From contig JNVV01000056.1 in the NCBI GenBank assembly GCA_000733355.1, positions 27,460 through 91,459 of the forward strand: 64,000 nucleotides of DNA, in the 5' to 3' direction. The DNA is from Falciphora oryzae (lineage: Eukaryota > Ascomycota > Sordariomycetes > Magnaporthales > Magnaporthaceae). The notes beneath the pieces were generated by a model. It was not told the DNA's origin, did no database searches, and saw only the letters and a list, made by a program, of their open reading frames with translations. The position numbers and the translations under genes were made by a program. Below, one piece after another: positions 1-9,972 of the stretch (position 1 is the stretch's first letter; each line of letters begins with the position of its first letter).

Positions 1-244
1 TACCACCAACAGCAGCGCTCACAGCGCCCCGGCGTTTATTCGCCCCTTCTTTTGCCGATTGCCCGCTCACCAACAAGGAGCGCCGGAATGCGGCCCGAAC
101 TTCGTGTGCCTTGGGCTTGCCCCTTGGTTTGATTTTGTTAGCCGCCTTGATAGCAACACGTAGCCTAGTGTCAAGCTTAGGTAGCGCTAGCACGTCGTAT
201 GCCCCCTGGGAGGCAGGGACTGGTAGATCCCGACTATAACGACG
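1..244 (-). other. Open reading frame running off the left edge, unrecognised
   Basis: Read on the minus strand, a frame stays open for about 81 codons from an in-frame TAA at 247-245 to the window edge. The translation is basic (many Lys, Arg, Ala) and has no Met-led start that I can defend. It lies beside the degenerate element and could be the downstream part of another gene or element outside the window. I do not recognise the family. The stretch is less AT-rich than the DNA that follows it. Confidence 0.25.
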
Positions 245-252
245 TTAAATAT

Positions 253-272
253 ACTCTCTCTCTCTCTCTCTC
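253..272. repeat. (TC)n microsatellite
   Basis: About ten uninterrupted TC units, directly upstream of the AT-rich element region. Between 273 and 500 I see no gene. A 12-bp perfect palindrome, CACCTATAGGTG, lies at 377-388. Confidence 0.9.
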
Positions 273-500
273 ACCGCAATCACCAATTGACGATATTTAC
301 AATCGCAAAGATCCATCCAAATAATACTTCCTTACCCTGTTCCGTGTAATACAAATCGTTTATCGATTCGAATCTTCACCTATAGGTGCAATATTACAAT
401 GTCTTCGTCGCCGTCGCTCCCCCCTTAATCCTAACAATCCGCGGCATCCATTACCGCGGGGCTGCTAGGGGTAGATTTCCCAACCTCCGACCTTACGCCT

Positions 501-3350
501 TTGCATTCTACGCCACAACGCCCAACCCCTACCCCAGATCCCATGGATATCAGCCTTTCCGATAACGAACAACCAGGCTTTTCCAACCTCCGGTTCATTT
601 ACGACGAAGGGAACATAGGAAACGTTAAAAAAAACAACAGCGAAAATAACGACGATACCGATAGCGGTAAAGATGACGACGATGCCGACGGCGGTAAAGA
701 CGACGACGATGCCGACGGCGGTAAAAACGACGACGATGCCGACGGCGGTGAAAATAACCAGCTCGTTAAAGATACCATCCAGTTCTGGCGAAGCAAGGTG
801 GTTAAGGGATCTTTTCGTTCTTTTTTTAAGCAATGGACATGCCAACTTAATACTCTTACCGGCAAACCCAAAGCTGGTCGCGTTAGAGCCCTTCGCCAAC
901 TTGCGAATGATAACGACGTCATCCGTGCATTCCAAACTGCTGGTTTAACCTTCCAACAGTCGAATGTATCTGCACCACCATCAACTGCATTCCCTACCTT
1001 TCGGCAAAATCTCGTCGGCGTTAACGCACACCCCCCTTTTAACCAGTTTACCCCTGCCGCTGTGGCCCAGGGGGATGGACCAGCAGCCGCCAAAGATCTT
1101 TGCGATACGTCTTGGATCAGCAACGACCTCGGCCAAACAGACGCCGTTTTCCGCCGGGAAGCGCCTGATTTATCCGCGCTCCTCGACCACCTGATGGCTA
1201 ACGACCGCAGCCATTAGGAATCTTATGGATCCAACCAGCCCTTTTCGCAAGGCTCTACCGACGCACCAGTCACTCGTCGCCGCGACAAGAATTTAGGCCC
1301 TCGCTTCATAATTGCAAGCATCCTAGCCAACGCTCGCTCGCCAAAGAGGAGCAATTATTTGGCGAAAAGTTTAGGTATCTACCTACTCAACAGCGGAGTG
1401 CCGAGGCCGGTAGTAGAAGTTTTGGCGGGATTGGGGGTTTCTTGTTCATATCGCCAAGCAAGGGGGGAGACCACGAAGTTGGTGGAAAGAGCTAAAGTAC
1501 GTATGCCTATAAAGTAATTTGCTTTTTTATCCATTCCATATTAAATTATATCTTTTGGACAGGTGAATTTGCGCCGCGTTGCCCGCGACCCTTCACTCGT
1601 TGTTGTATACGACAACTTCAACTTTATGGATCGCATCCAAAACCTGGGATATAAACGCACCGATATCATGCGCAACGTTACCACATATTTACTTATTAGG
1701 TGCCCCGACGTAGAACGATATACCCAATCCCAATGGCGCGCAACTTTGCCTTTCCAAAAGCGATGGCTATTCGAAATGTTCACGTCGCCTCTTCCTCGCA
1801 ACCAGCCAGAATGTGCCCAGTTCCTATTCCGCCAACAAATCCTCCACCACTTATTCGATGGATCTACAATTTCCAACGATCTATACAGTGGTGCCGAAAA
1901 CGCTCCAAAGTTGCGCTTCCCCGAAAAGCCTTTCCCAAAAGTATTACGTGCCTTAACTCAGGTGTTATACCTTATCCAAACACCGGCTATTATGGAAAAT
2001 AAAGGCGAGCTTAGCGGAGTTATCCGCATCCACGAACAGCTATTCTAAAAGCTCCTCGGTTTAAAACCTAACGACCCTACCTTCGACTATAACGCCAACC
2101 TGGTCCTTGTTTATAGCGATTAAAAGACAGTTTCCTTTATCCAACATATCCAATCCGCCCAGCTTAAAGCCAATTAGCCATTCGACCGCAAACAATGGAT
2201 GCTTCCAATCCCGGCCTTTTTTCATATCAAGCTCAATATGCTATCCCATATATGGAAAGAATTTGAGCTATTGGTAAAAATAGACGTGAAAGGACTGGGT
2301 CGAACGCAAAAGCTATCCGTTCCAGTACCAAAGTACTACCACGCCATCAGGCTACTCCAAAACGTTTACCGTACGCGAATGTTAGCCATAGTTATGTACC
2401 AGCTCTAATAAATTGGTGCTTTAAGCACAATAGCGGAAATTACCCCGTTTATTCTAGTGGAAGCTTTAGCCAAAATTTCTATCGACGACATCGACAACCT
2501 ATATCAAAATATCCGAACGGACGCGTTCGGATACTTTAGCAATACCGGCAACTATCCTAACAATAGGGAAAGCAATATCCTCTTCCGCTTTTAATGCAAG
2601 TACCTCCATATTATCGAAATACTTTGGGTTATCGATAAAGCTATTCGAGCCGGTAACCATAGCGTATTCCGTTAATATATCCCCATGCTTACCTTGTTTT
2701 TTTACGGTTGCAAAGGCGCCAAGAACTATGGACCACAAATGCTGTATTTAATTTGGCTGTTACGCCTAGAAATTACAGCCGAACCGCTAAATACTGCCAT
2801 TTTCCGGTTTAGATTAGTCCGGTGCACTACTGCCGGACGTGGGTTTAAAGCGGCAGACCTCGCCGTGGAGCACATTAACAAAGGCTTTTCTGCGGACATT
2901 AAAAGTAACCGCAATTCTACCCACGATATGTGGACGACGTTCCAATATTATGCAGCTTTAGGCCCTATCGCCGCAACATTACGCGCTACTTTCGAATCCA
3001 AATTTGGCATACTTAGGAATAGTGCACATACCGTTATAAGCACTAAAGCAGACGTGGTGCAATAAGCGTATATTTTGGTGAAAAATAGGTGGGGAAATAG
3101 TTTGGACCGAGTGAACTAGGACGAGATATTTGACGCCCCGCAGTTGTTTTCCCAAGGGCTTACCAACCTGCTAAAAAACAAGCTGGATAATTTCAACAAA
3201 GCTATAGTAAGGCCGGCGAGCGTGCAAAGTCAGCAAAGCCTGCCAAAGGCTACCGACGAGGAAGGGATAGGGATTGCTAATACAAAGGGTGAAAAATTGT
3301 ACCCGCTTGGAGGGGCAGAGAGCGATGGCGAGGAGGGGTTAGACGACTAG
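501..3350 (+). pseudogene. DUF6589-type mobile-element gene, degenerate by stop codons only
   Basis: A single reading frame (ATG at 501) continues to the TAG at 3348, with one probable intron at 1497-1562 (GTACGT...CAG, phase 0). Ten internal stops interrupt it: TAG 1215, TAA 2046, TAA 2121, TAG 2175, TAA 2406, TAA 2409, TAA 2592, TAA 2673, TAA 3063 and TAG 3117. None is TGA, and no frameshift is needed across 2.8 kb. The N-terminal part is acidic and repetitive; a conserved part begins around 1370. Segments such as VVYDNFNFMDRI (after 1590), the stretch at 2685-2800 and NSTHDMW (near 2915) match my memory of DUF6589, a family of unknown function that is multicopy in fungal genomes. TAA/TAG-only decay without indels fits RIP changing CAA/CAG codons. 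The family name is recall, the RIP origin is inference, and the stops and frame are observed. Confidence 0.7.
666..746 (+). repeat. Three tandem 27-bp units coding for an acidic repeat
   Basis: Three near-identical 27-bp copies sit inside the first part of the DUF6589-type gene, each encoding GKDDDDADG or a one-residue variant. The unit length is a multiple of three, so copy-number change would not break the frame. Confidence 0.85.
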
Positions 3351-3967
3351 TGTAACAAAGGGTCAAAAACGGCTTGGAAAAGGATCTCTATATTGCAAAT
3401 AATCTTTCTATGGGCTCAAAAGATGCTTAAGGAAAAAGGAATCTCTTATGGAAGACATAGGAGATAGCAGGGTTTATATAAACCACCTTGTGATCCGTGC
3501 GAAGTATCGAGTATATGATTCACACTGCCCTTCCGGCCTTCGGCCTTTGGGCCTCGGGGCCGTTAAGCACTTATACCAGTTCCCGGACCTTTTGTGGGGC
3601 CGATTAGGTGAGTCCACAGGTTCTTCCGTATGACAATTAGGTAGGTAACCGTATGGAAAGTTTGTATGGGAATGCTGTTAAATAAAGTTGAATGCTTAAA
3701 CTACAAAGAATTTCAATTTAGGTCCACCTTTAACTTTTGCATTAGAACCGGCGCAAATTATACCCGTTTGCGTCTTTTCCTTTAAAACGAAGACTCGTGT
3801 CCCTGGCTAGCACTTCCTTTCGGTTGCGACTGTAGCTGTTGGGGCTGCCTCCTTTTCATTGTGGATTAGCGGTAATGCTCCTAATGCGAAGCAATTCCCC
3901 GGCGGTATATACCCTGCACTTTTTCGCGTAGCAGGTCGCCATCTATTCCCAACCATGCGTGCCATTT
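3351..3967. other. Spacer between two convergent element genes
   Basis: An AT-rich stretch between the ends of the DUF6589-type gene and the helicase relic. It contains a local GC-rich island near 3528-3565 made of overlapping TTCGGCCTT/GGGCCTCGGGGCC-type words. No supported gene. The word GTTTGTATGGG at about 3659 recurs at about 6360 near the outer edge of the element. Confidence 0.5.
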
Positions 3968-6215
3968 TTAATCCCCGAAGTTTTGCGCAAGCGCGCGGAC
4001 CTGTGGCAAATCCAGCGAGCCCTTTTTCGATTCGATAGCTTTCGCTAAATGGTTTGCCATAATATTTTCCATCAAAATTGTACCGGGGAAGGTAAATAGC
4101 CGAATGGGATCGGGGTATAGTTTGGTGTTAGCGATACGCTCCAAAACTGCCATTAGCTTTTTACGTATAAACCACGGCTTTATATGCTTTTTAATTTCCA
4201 CGATCGGCTTGTTTAGTTTGGGAAGAACATCGAGTTTACCGAGCTTATGGGAATATGCGTTGCAGCAATTTTCGGGTGGCACTCGATGTGCTTTTACCTC
4301 TTGCAGTTGATTAAAATATTCCCGCCGGAAACAAGAGGCATTAACGAAATCGTATATATGAGGGTGTTCGTTCCGCAATTTAGCTCGCTGTTTAATCTCG
4401 GTGGCGGTTTATGGCAAGGGAATGGCGCCCGAATAAATGCCGAGTATGTAGTCCGCGTCGTTTTAAAATGCTAGCGCTAATGGCTTCCTTTCAATTACTT
4501 GGTTTGCGTTAACGGGGGTAAAATGTGACGTGGAATAGTTTGACGCGGCCGACGCGGCCGATGCAGCCGACCCATGGGACGCGTTTGTCGCAATATCATT
4601 TTCTAAAGTTGCCATCGATAGGCGTAAGTTGCTTGGGGTAAAAGGTGCATGTTATTGCGGGATGCGGCGTTTCTTTTGCGCTAAAATTTTATCGCCTGTA
4701 CCCATTATATCGAAATACCAATAAGGGGCGAAAAAATACCCCGTGCCTCGGCGGTTGCCGGAACGGCATACGCGACTAAATTTTTGCATCAAATCCGCAA
4801 CATTTTGTAAAAGCAGGGCCCCATATTATACGACACGCATAACGTCTGGGATATCCATACCCATTCCAAGGGAGATAGTAGATAAAACAATCCTAATAAG
4901 GGAATCGGCTTTCCGGAATATATTATATATCCGTTTTTGGTCGATAGGCGGTGTAATAGAATGGTAAGTAACAATCGTACGATTAGACATTACGCTATTA
5001 ATTTTTCGGCTTTCGAAATATAATATAAAAGCATAGCGGGCTTTTACAAGCCTATTGCGAAAATTTATGTAAATAATAGTTTTAGGAATCGAGAAAGGTT
5101 CGAACCCGGGTAGCATATCTTTTACTAAAAAGAAAAGGCGACGGTAGTTATCTTGTCGTTGCCCCTTTTCGAGGCACTGCATTACGAAAAAAATTTCCGG
5201 CCTATTTACAAATGTTCGAACAATTTGTAGCTGGTTTTTATTAGGGCCAGGGAATTTAAACCCCGCGTAAGTAAGGACGAACTGTTCGGCTTTTTAGGTA
5301 AATGTTACTATATACCCAAAAAACGGGATCGACGTAGGGATCGCGGAGCGGATAAAATAAAAATTTGGGTATAAGGTACGGAATTCCCTCCATTAATAAA
5401 CCGTATAAAGTTCGTCGATAGCGATAAAGGCTATTTGTGTGCTAAATTCGGGGTTGCGAAGGAAACGAAGGAACCGATAATCGGTAGCTTGCTTTGGCCC
5501 AAGCAGAAAATGCGTGTATCCTGCCGGGTTGCTAGGTTTCCATACGTTATCGGTTTAGGATGGTAATATATATTAGCCTGGCCCGATTTGCGCTTTTGTT
5601 ATTCCAGTATCTTACATTTTTCGTTAAATGGTTAAGTAAAATAGGCTTGGCCCATGGGAACCCGGCAACGACCTGGGTTTGTTCTTCCCCCAATTTATTT
5701 AATGGGACGAGTTGGATAGTGATATGTTGATTCCGGATAATAGATACTGCTTGGAATACGATGCTTTTGCCATATCCTGTTTTGGCGATAAGGATGGTAT
5801 CCCCAAATTTATAAACGATACGTTGGATGCAGGAGATTTGGTCGGGCTTGGGTTTTCGCCATGGTATGTGGTGTTCCTGGCCTTTTTGGAGCTGATTTAA
5901 AAGTGCCCTGGTAACGGAAGTAATAAATTTACGTTAAAGAAGCGTGTTTTCCGGTTTGTTCGTGTGGTGGTAGATGTTAAGGATGACGTCCCGGAAAGGG
6001 CGGCCTTGATATTGCCCAGTAGCTAACGCGCGATTATTTTCGATTGCGCGCAACGCAAGCGATATACCGTTAGCTGTTAAAGCAGGCTCGGAGATGCTTT
6101 CCATTAAGTTTTTAGTTCGGTAACTACATAAAGTGGTAAACCAGGAGGTGGTTATGAAAGGTTGCGGGAATAATGCTATTTTATCCCTATAAAATAATTT
6201 TCGCGTTAGCGATTA
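3968..6215 (-). pseudogene. RecQ-like ATP-dependent helicase relic
   Basis: Two overlapping minus-strand frames together read as a superfamily 2 helicase. From about 6215 to 5600 one frame gives an N-terminal region ending in a Walker A motif, AKTGYGKS (about 5786-5763). After a frame change near 5560-5600 the second frame gives the motif II region IAIDELYTVY (about 5430-5400), then a strand resembling motif III, then motif IV (TIIYINFRNRL), motif V (STISLGMGMDIPDV, about 4875-4835) and a motif VI-like QKFSRVCRSG. The tail to 3968 is Lys-rich and unassigned. Several in-frame stops and the frame change make it non-functional as drawn. The motif order is that of RecQ-type helicases; motif II reads DELY rather than DEAH. 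It lies tail-to-tail with the DUF6589-type gene and shares its AT-rich composition, so both probably belong to one mobile unit (inference). Confidence 0.7.
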
Positions 6216-6407
6216 GCAATTGCGAACGAAGCGCCTAGGCGGAATAAAAAGTATTTCAGTTTGGAATTGAAGCTATTCCCACCTTTAGATACTTCTTTAT
6301 TAATGGATGCGACATGTAGTTATATAGATATGGCCGAATGTTTAATGTAGATTTTTTCAGTTTGTATGGGGAATATCCCTATAAGAAGGAAAAAATCACC
6401 ATGTTGT

Positions 6408-6540
6408 CTTAGACGTGATCTTCAAAAAGAGGGCCGGCCTACCGGTACGTGCGCACAGACCAAATGACTTCGTTGCGCCACCCTACCGAGTCATGGAGCC
6501 GCGGTGGGCCGGCCCTTTTTGAATCGATCACGTTTGAGGC
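6408..6540. repeat. Imperfect inverted repeat around a 65-bp core (MITE-like hairpin)
   Basis: The left arm at 6408-6440 (ACGTGATC, TTCAAAAAG, GGCCGGCC) is matched in inverted order by the right arm at 6506-6540, with small bulges. The arms of about 33 bp enclose roughly 65 bp. It sits where the AT-rich element region gives way to DNA of ordinary composition, so it may be a small non-autonomous element, a terminus of the larger element, or a hairpin alone. No target-site duplication is obvious. Confidence 0.6.
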
Positions 6541-8733
6541 ACTGAGACTATCGGTATCCCGCATTCTATGCACCTGCTGGGGACGGTGCTAAGGTCTCGC
6601 GTAAAAAAAGCCGCTACAAATTTGTCCAACGGGAGGTTCATAACGCTGGATGGTGACTTCGCGATTAATCTAAGGTTCCTATCAAATCGAAGCGCGGGGC
6701 ACAAAATCCAGCTACGAGATTCCTAACGTAAAAGATGTCTATTTCACTGTTGAATCGCAGCAAAGGCGGCGCCCCTGGGAGGTCAAATGCCATTCCGTCA
6801 GGAAAGGCGCTTATTTAGAGCAAGAGCGCGGCTCTCGTAGCATGTGGAGGAGTGCCCAGGTGGAAACGGATTAACGATTGCACGGTTGTGGCCTGGTAGT
6901 GGGCGCTTACCAGCCACGCCTGAAGCCTGGATCCAGGCAGTGAGCTTGGAACCTGGAACCAGATAGGTTCAGGGGCACAGAGTATGGGCATTGCCGCTTT
7001 ACTCGTGGCAACTTTACCCGAGTGCATGAAACGATGCCAAGCGCTAGCTCAGGCTGATCACCTTGACCACCCTGTGACTCACCTCTAACCACCTTGGCAC
7101 TGCCTGCAGCTCAGGTTGCATCCGCGGCAGCTCAGGGCTGGCACTCAATCCAGATTTGGGGGCAAAAGGTTTTCGGGGGAGAATATTGAGGTATGCACAT
7201 AGATAAAGCACCTGCTTACCAGTTTTAGGCGTCGCTAGATTCATCCTGCGGCATGTTCACACGCATGCCTCTCTCCTAGGAGACACCCAATGCCATTACA
7301 ACACGCACGACACGCAGCTAGCTTGGTATGGTAACATCCCAATATTGAACTCTCTCCCTATCTCGGGTGTATGCATGAAATGACGCATGCCTTTTTCGCG
7401 GCAACACGGTGACAGGCGGCCGTGCAAGGTGATGGCAAAAGCGGCATTTATCTGCGCAGCCGAATTGGGTTCTCGTATTCAAGGACCGGGTTCCTAGCTT
7501 TTGGGGAGCTGGAGCTGGCAGAAAGTTTACGGGGTAAGGCGATGGCGGCGAGAGTGGGCTCGACAGGCAGCCACGCTCACCCAAATTTAAATGAGAGTTG
7601 GTTTGGCGGAGATCAAGCCGATCGGCCTCTCATTTTTTTCTTAGGTCATCGTGGCAGGACGCCAGCAGGCAGATCCCAGCGAGCGGTTGTTTCGACCAGA
7701 GCATCACGAGCGGCACATGGACCAGAGGAGACGGAGCGAAGAGTCCCTCTTGGTAATGATGGACAGGAGCAGATTTGTCGATCCATTAACCGCCGTCGAG
7801 GCGATGCACAGAATGTGAAAAGCCTGGCGCGCCTCGCTAGGAGACAATGTACCGCCTGGGCGGTGGCTTGCGGGAAGAAGATCACATTGTTAGACGCTGG
7901 AGGATGACGTCAATGACGACAACTCTGCTTCCGGATGCGGTAATACTCGACACTCGCACACAATTGGCTGCCATCCATCTTCTTTGGTTTGGCTTTTGAC
8001 GCCATCAGTCCGGTTCGGTCTCATAATACAGAGTACAGCTGTACTTCTTCCTGCAATTGGCCTCCGCTTGCTGGTTGTTTTCCCCTTTGAGATTGCGGTG
8101 AGGGGACACGCAAGCTCTTTTCTCGTTTATTTTCCCGCAAGGAGTCAGACAAGCTCATGTGAAAAAAAAAGATATGGCAAGCAATGGAACGCGTACTCCG
8201 TATGAAAAATCCCCCATCTGCCATTGCGCCTCAAAAAGGGGTGGGGAAAAGGGCGATGTCACCAAACCTCGATGACATGTGCAGGCCAAACCCAGGTCAC
8301 AGCAGCAGCTGCACACCATCGCCAAGGTTCCCCGGGGCTGGTGGTGCGGGGATGGGGGCGACAAGCACACAAAGGGACGTGATCGGATCGACGGACAAGA
8401 AAACGTGGAAGGGTCTGGCCGGCTTTTGGATGCTAGGGGTCTTGAGCAGCACAGCAGCTGCGCCCACCGGCTGTGCTGCTGCACCGTGACCATGGCAGCC
8501 AAGATCCCCTTTTTCTAAGGATCTTTCTTTCAGCGGCTCGTGGATTTAGATAAATACCCTCCATCTGCGGCTCTTCCAATCCTGATCTCCTGGCCCGGAA
8601 TCCTGCAGCTCCAATCTTGCATCCTGGACCTTTTTGATACAGAACGCATCCTGCACACGTTATAAGCCCATACAAACCAACCGAGTCTCTTCGTTACCGC
8701 CTAGAACAACCTCTTCCTATCTCCTCAGCAGCA
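6541..8733. other. Intergenic region, no supported gene
   Basis: About 2.2 kb between the element relic and the first host gene. The open frames found here are short, mutually overlapping and without recognisable domains or splice structure. The last 100 bp or so, pyrimidine-rich and ending in GCAATGACAG, is the likely promoter and leader of the 8734 gene. Confidence 0.5.
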
Positions 8734-9297
8734 ATGACAGGTTCGTCGCTCGCGGTCGACATTACGTAGCTATCTTTTGCCTTCGTCAAAACCACAACAC
8801 CACTGACACAACGCCCAACCGCACAAAAACAGACGCAAAGACCACAACCAAGGACGGCGTCGACATCTCGCCGGTTCAGGCGGCCCCCGGCCTCGAGCAG
8901 ATAGGCGAGAGCCCGCCGACCTTTAGCGACCCCTTTACCAAGGACCGGCGCCAGAGCGATGAGTGGGGTGAGTGTGCGGCTTGGGCGTGTCTTTCCTGTC
9001 TTTTTTTTTTGCCTGTCTCTCTTCCTATTTCTTTTGCCGCTTCCTTGCCTGTTATCTCCCCTGCTTCCCTTTCTATACCTCTTCCTATTCCCATTCCTGT
9101 TAGAGGTGTACACAGGAGGGGCCAACTAACAAAACCCTCCCCATTGCCCAGACGCCTCAAAGGTCCCTCCCAGCCGCTTCCAAAAACGCAAGGGCTCCAT
9201 CTACTCGACGCCAAACTCGCGCGACGGCCACGTGGACAGGAATTATGCCACAAAGTTTCACGATCTGCACACCGAAAAGTATAGCAAGAAGGCCTGA
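8734..9297 (+). CDS. Small conserved fungal protein of unknown function
   Basis: Three exons, 8734-8740, 8833-8967 and 9152-9297, join in frame into a 95-residue protein that starts MTDAKTTTKDGVDISP and ends EKYSKKA. The introns (92 and 184 bp) have GTTCGT and GTGAGT donors, CTGAC and CTAAC branch-like sites and CAG acceptors. The first coding exon is only 7 nt. The core contains DPFTKDRRQSDEW followed directly by DASKVPPSRFQKRKGS and a SRDGHVDRNYA segment, a pattern I recall from small uncharacterised ascomycete proteins. It has no signal peptide or membrane segment, is hydrophilic and is probably largely disordered. I cannot assign a function. The second intron carries a long pyrimidine tract. 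A similar exon-intron fragment occurs near 35.7 kb on the other strand. Confidence 0.75.
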
Positions 9298-9972
9298 TCG
9301 TGGCGGGGAGCCAGGGTGAGGACGGTATCCAACAAGTACGGATGGCTTGCCGTGCCTTTGAGGCCTTTCCTGCCAGTGTCTTTGTGTCTTATTCTAGCAG
9401 AATGACATTAAACTCTGTTCATTTTCTTCAAATCGATCGCTGCTCGCTCTGTTGATGGGGAGATGGTGTTAATGGATGTCGCCGTCATTTCTAGACATCG
9501 ACTTTTGCTCGAGCTGGCGTCATCGTTGCATTAGCACATGGACTGCAAGTATTCAGCTAGAGGCACATACTTGGAACGAGGGAAGAAGCCGAATAGGTGT
9601 TTCGGACGCTATAAATGAAGCAAGCTTCTGGGGAGCATATTTAATTTCTTGCCCCCTTTGGTTGCTTGAAATGCCAAAGTATCAATAAAAAGAAAAATCG
9701 ACAAAAGAACAGAAAAGAAGAGCCTTCCTCACCTTCCTTGGTGACGTGCCGCCGCAGCGCCCGTCTGAAGGAATTGGATGCATGCCAAGAGACGCCGTTA
9801 TACCAGGACAAATCAGAAATGGCAGGGCCCCGGCCCGAAACAGCCGGGAAATAATAAGAAATATCGATCCGCACCTCTCCCGTAGTCCAATATCAAAGAC
9901 TCGCCATTCCTCCAACTCTTCAGATATACGGTTCCCACAGTTCGGGATCAGGGTCTGGACGTGCGTGCCCGC
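9298..9972. other. Intergenic region between convergent genes, no supported gene
   Basis: This holds the 3' flanks of the small gene on the left and SYF1 on the right. I see no convincing coding or RNA gene here. Confidence 0.5.

Noticed and set aside
5090..5115. GGTTCGAACCC, a tRNA B-box-like word
   Set aside because: It lies in the helicase relic with no A box or cloverleaf around it.
7318..7907. Overlapping frames of 88 and 161 codons on opposite strands
   Set aside because: No domain, and no start context or splice structure; composition is like the surrounding intergenic DNA.
8634..9284. A single 216-codon frame across the small gene at 8734
   Set aside because: It reads through two clear introns; the spliced 95-residue protein explains the conserved parts.
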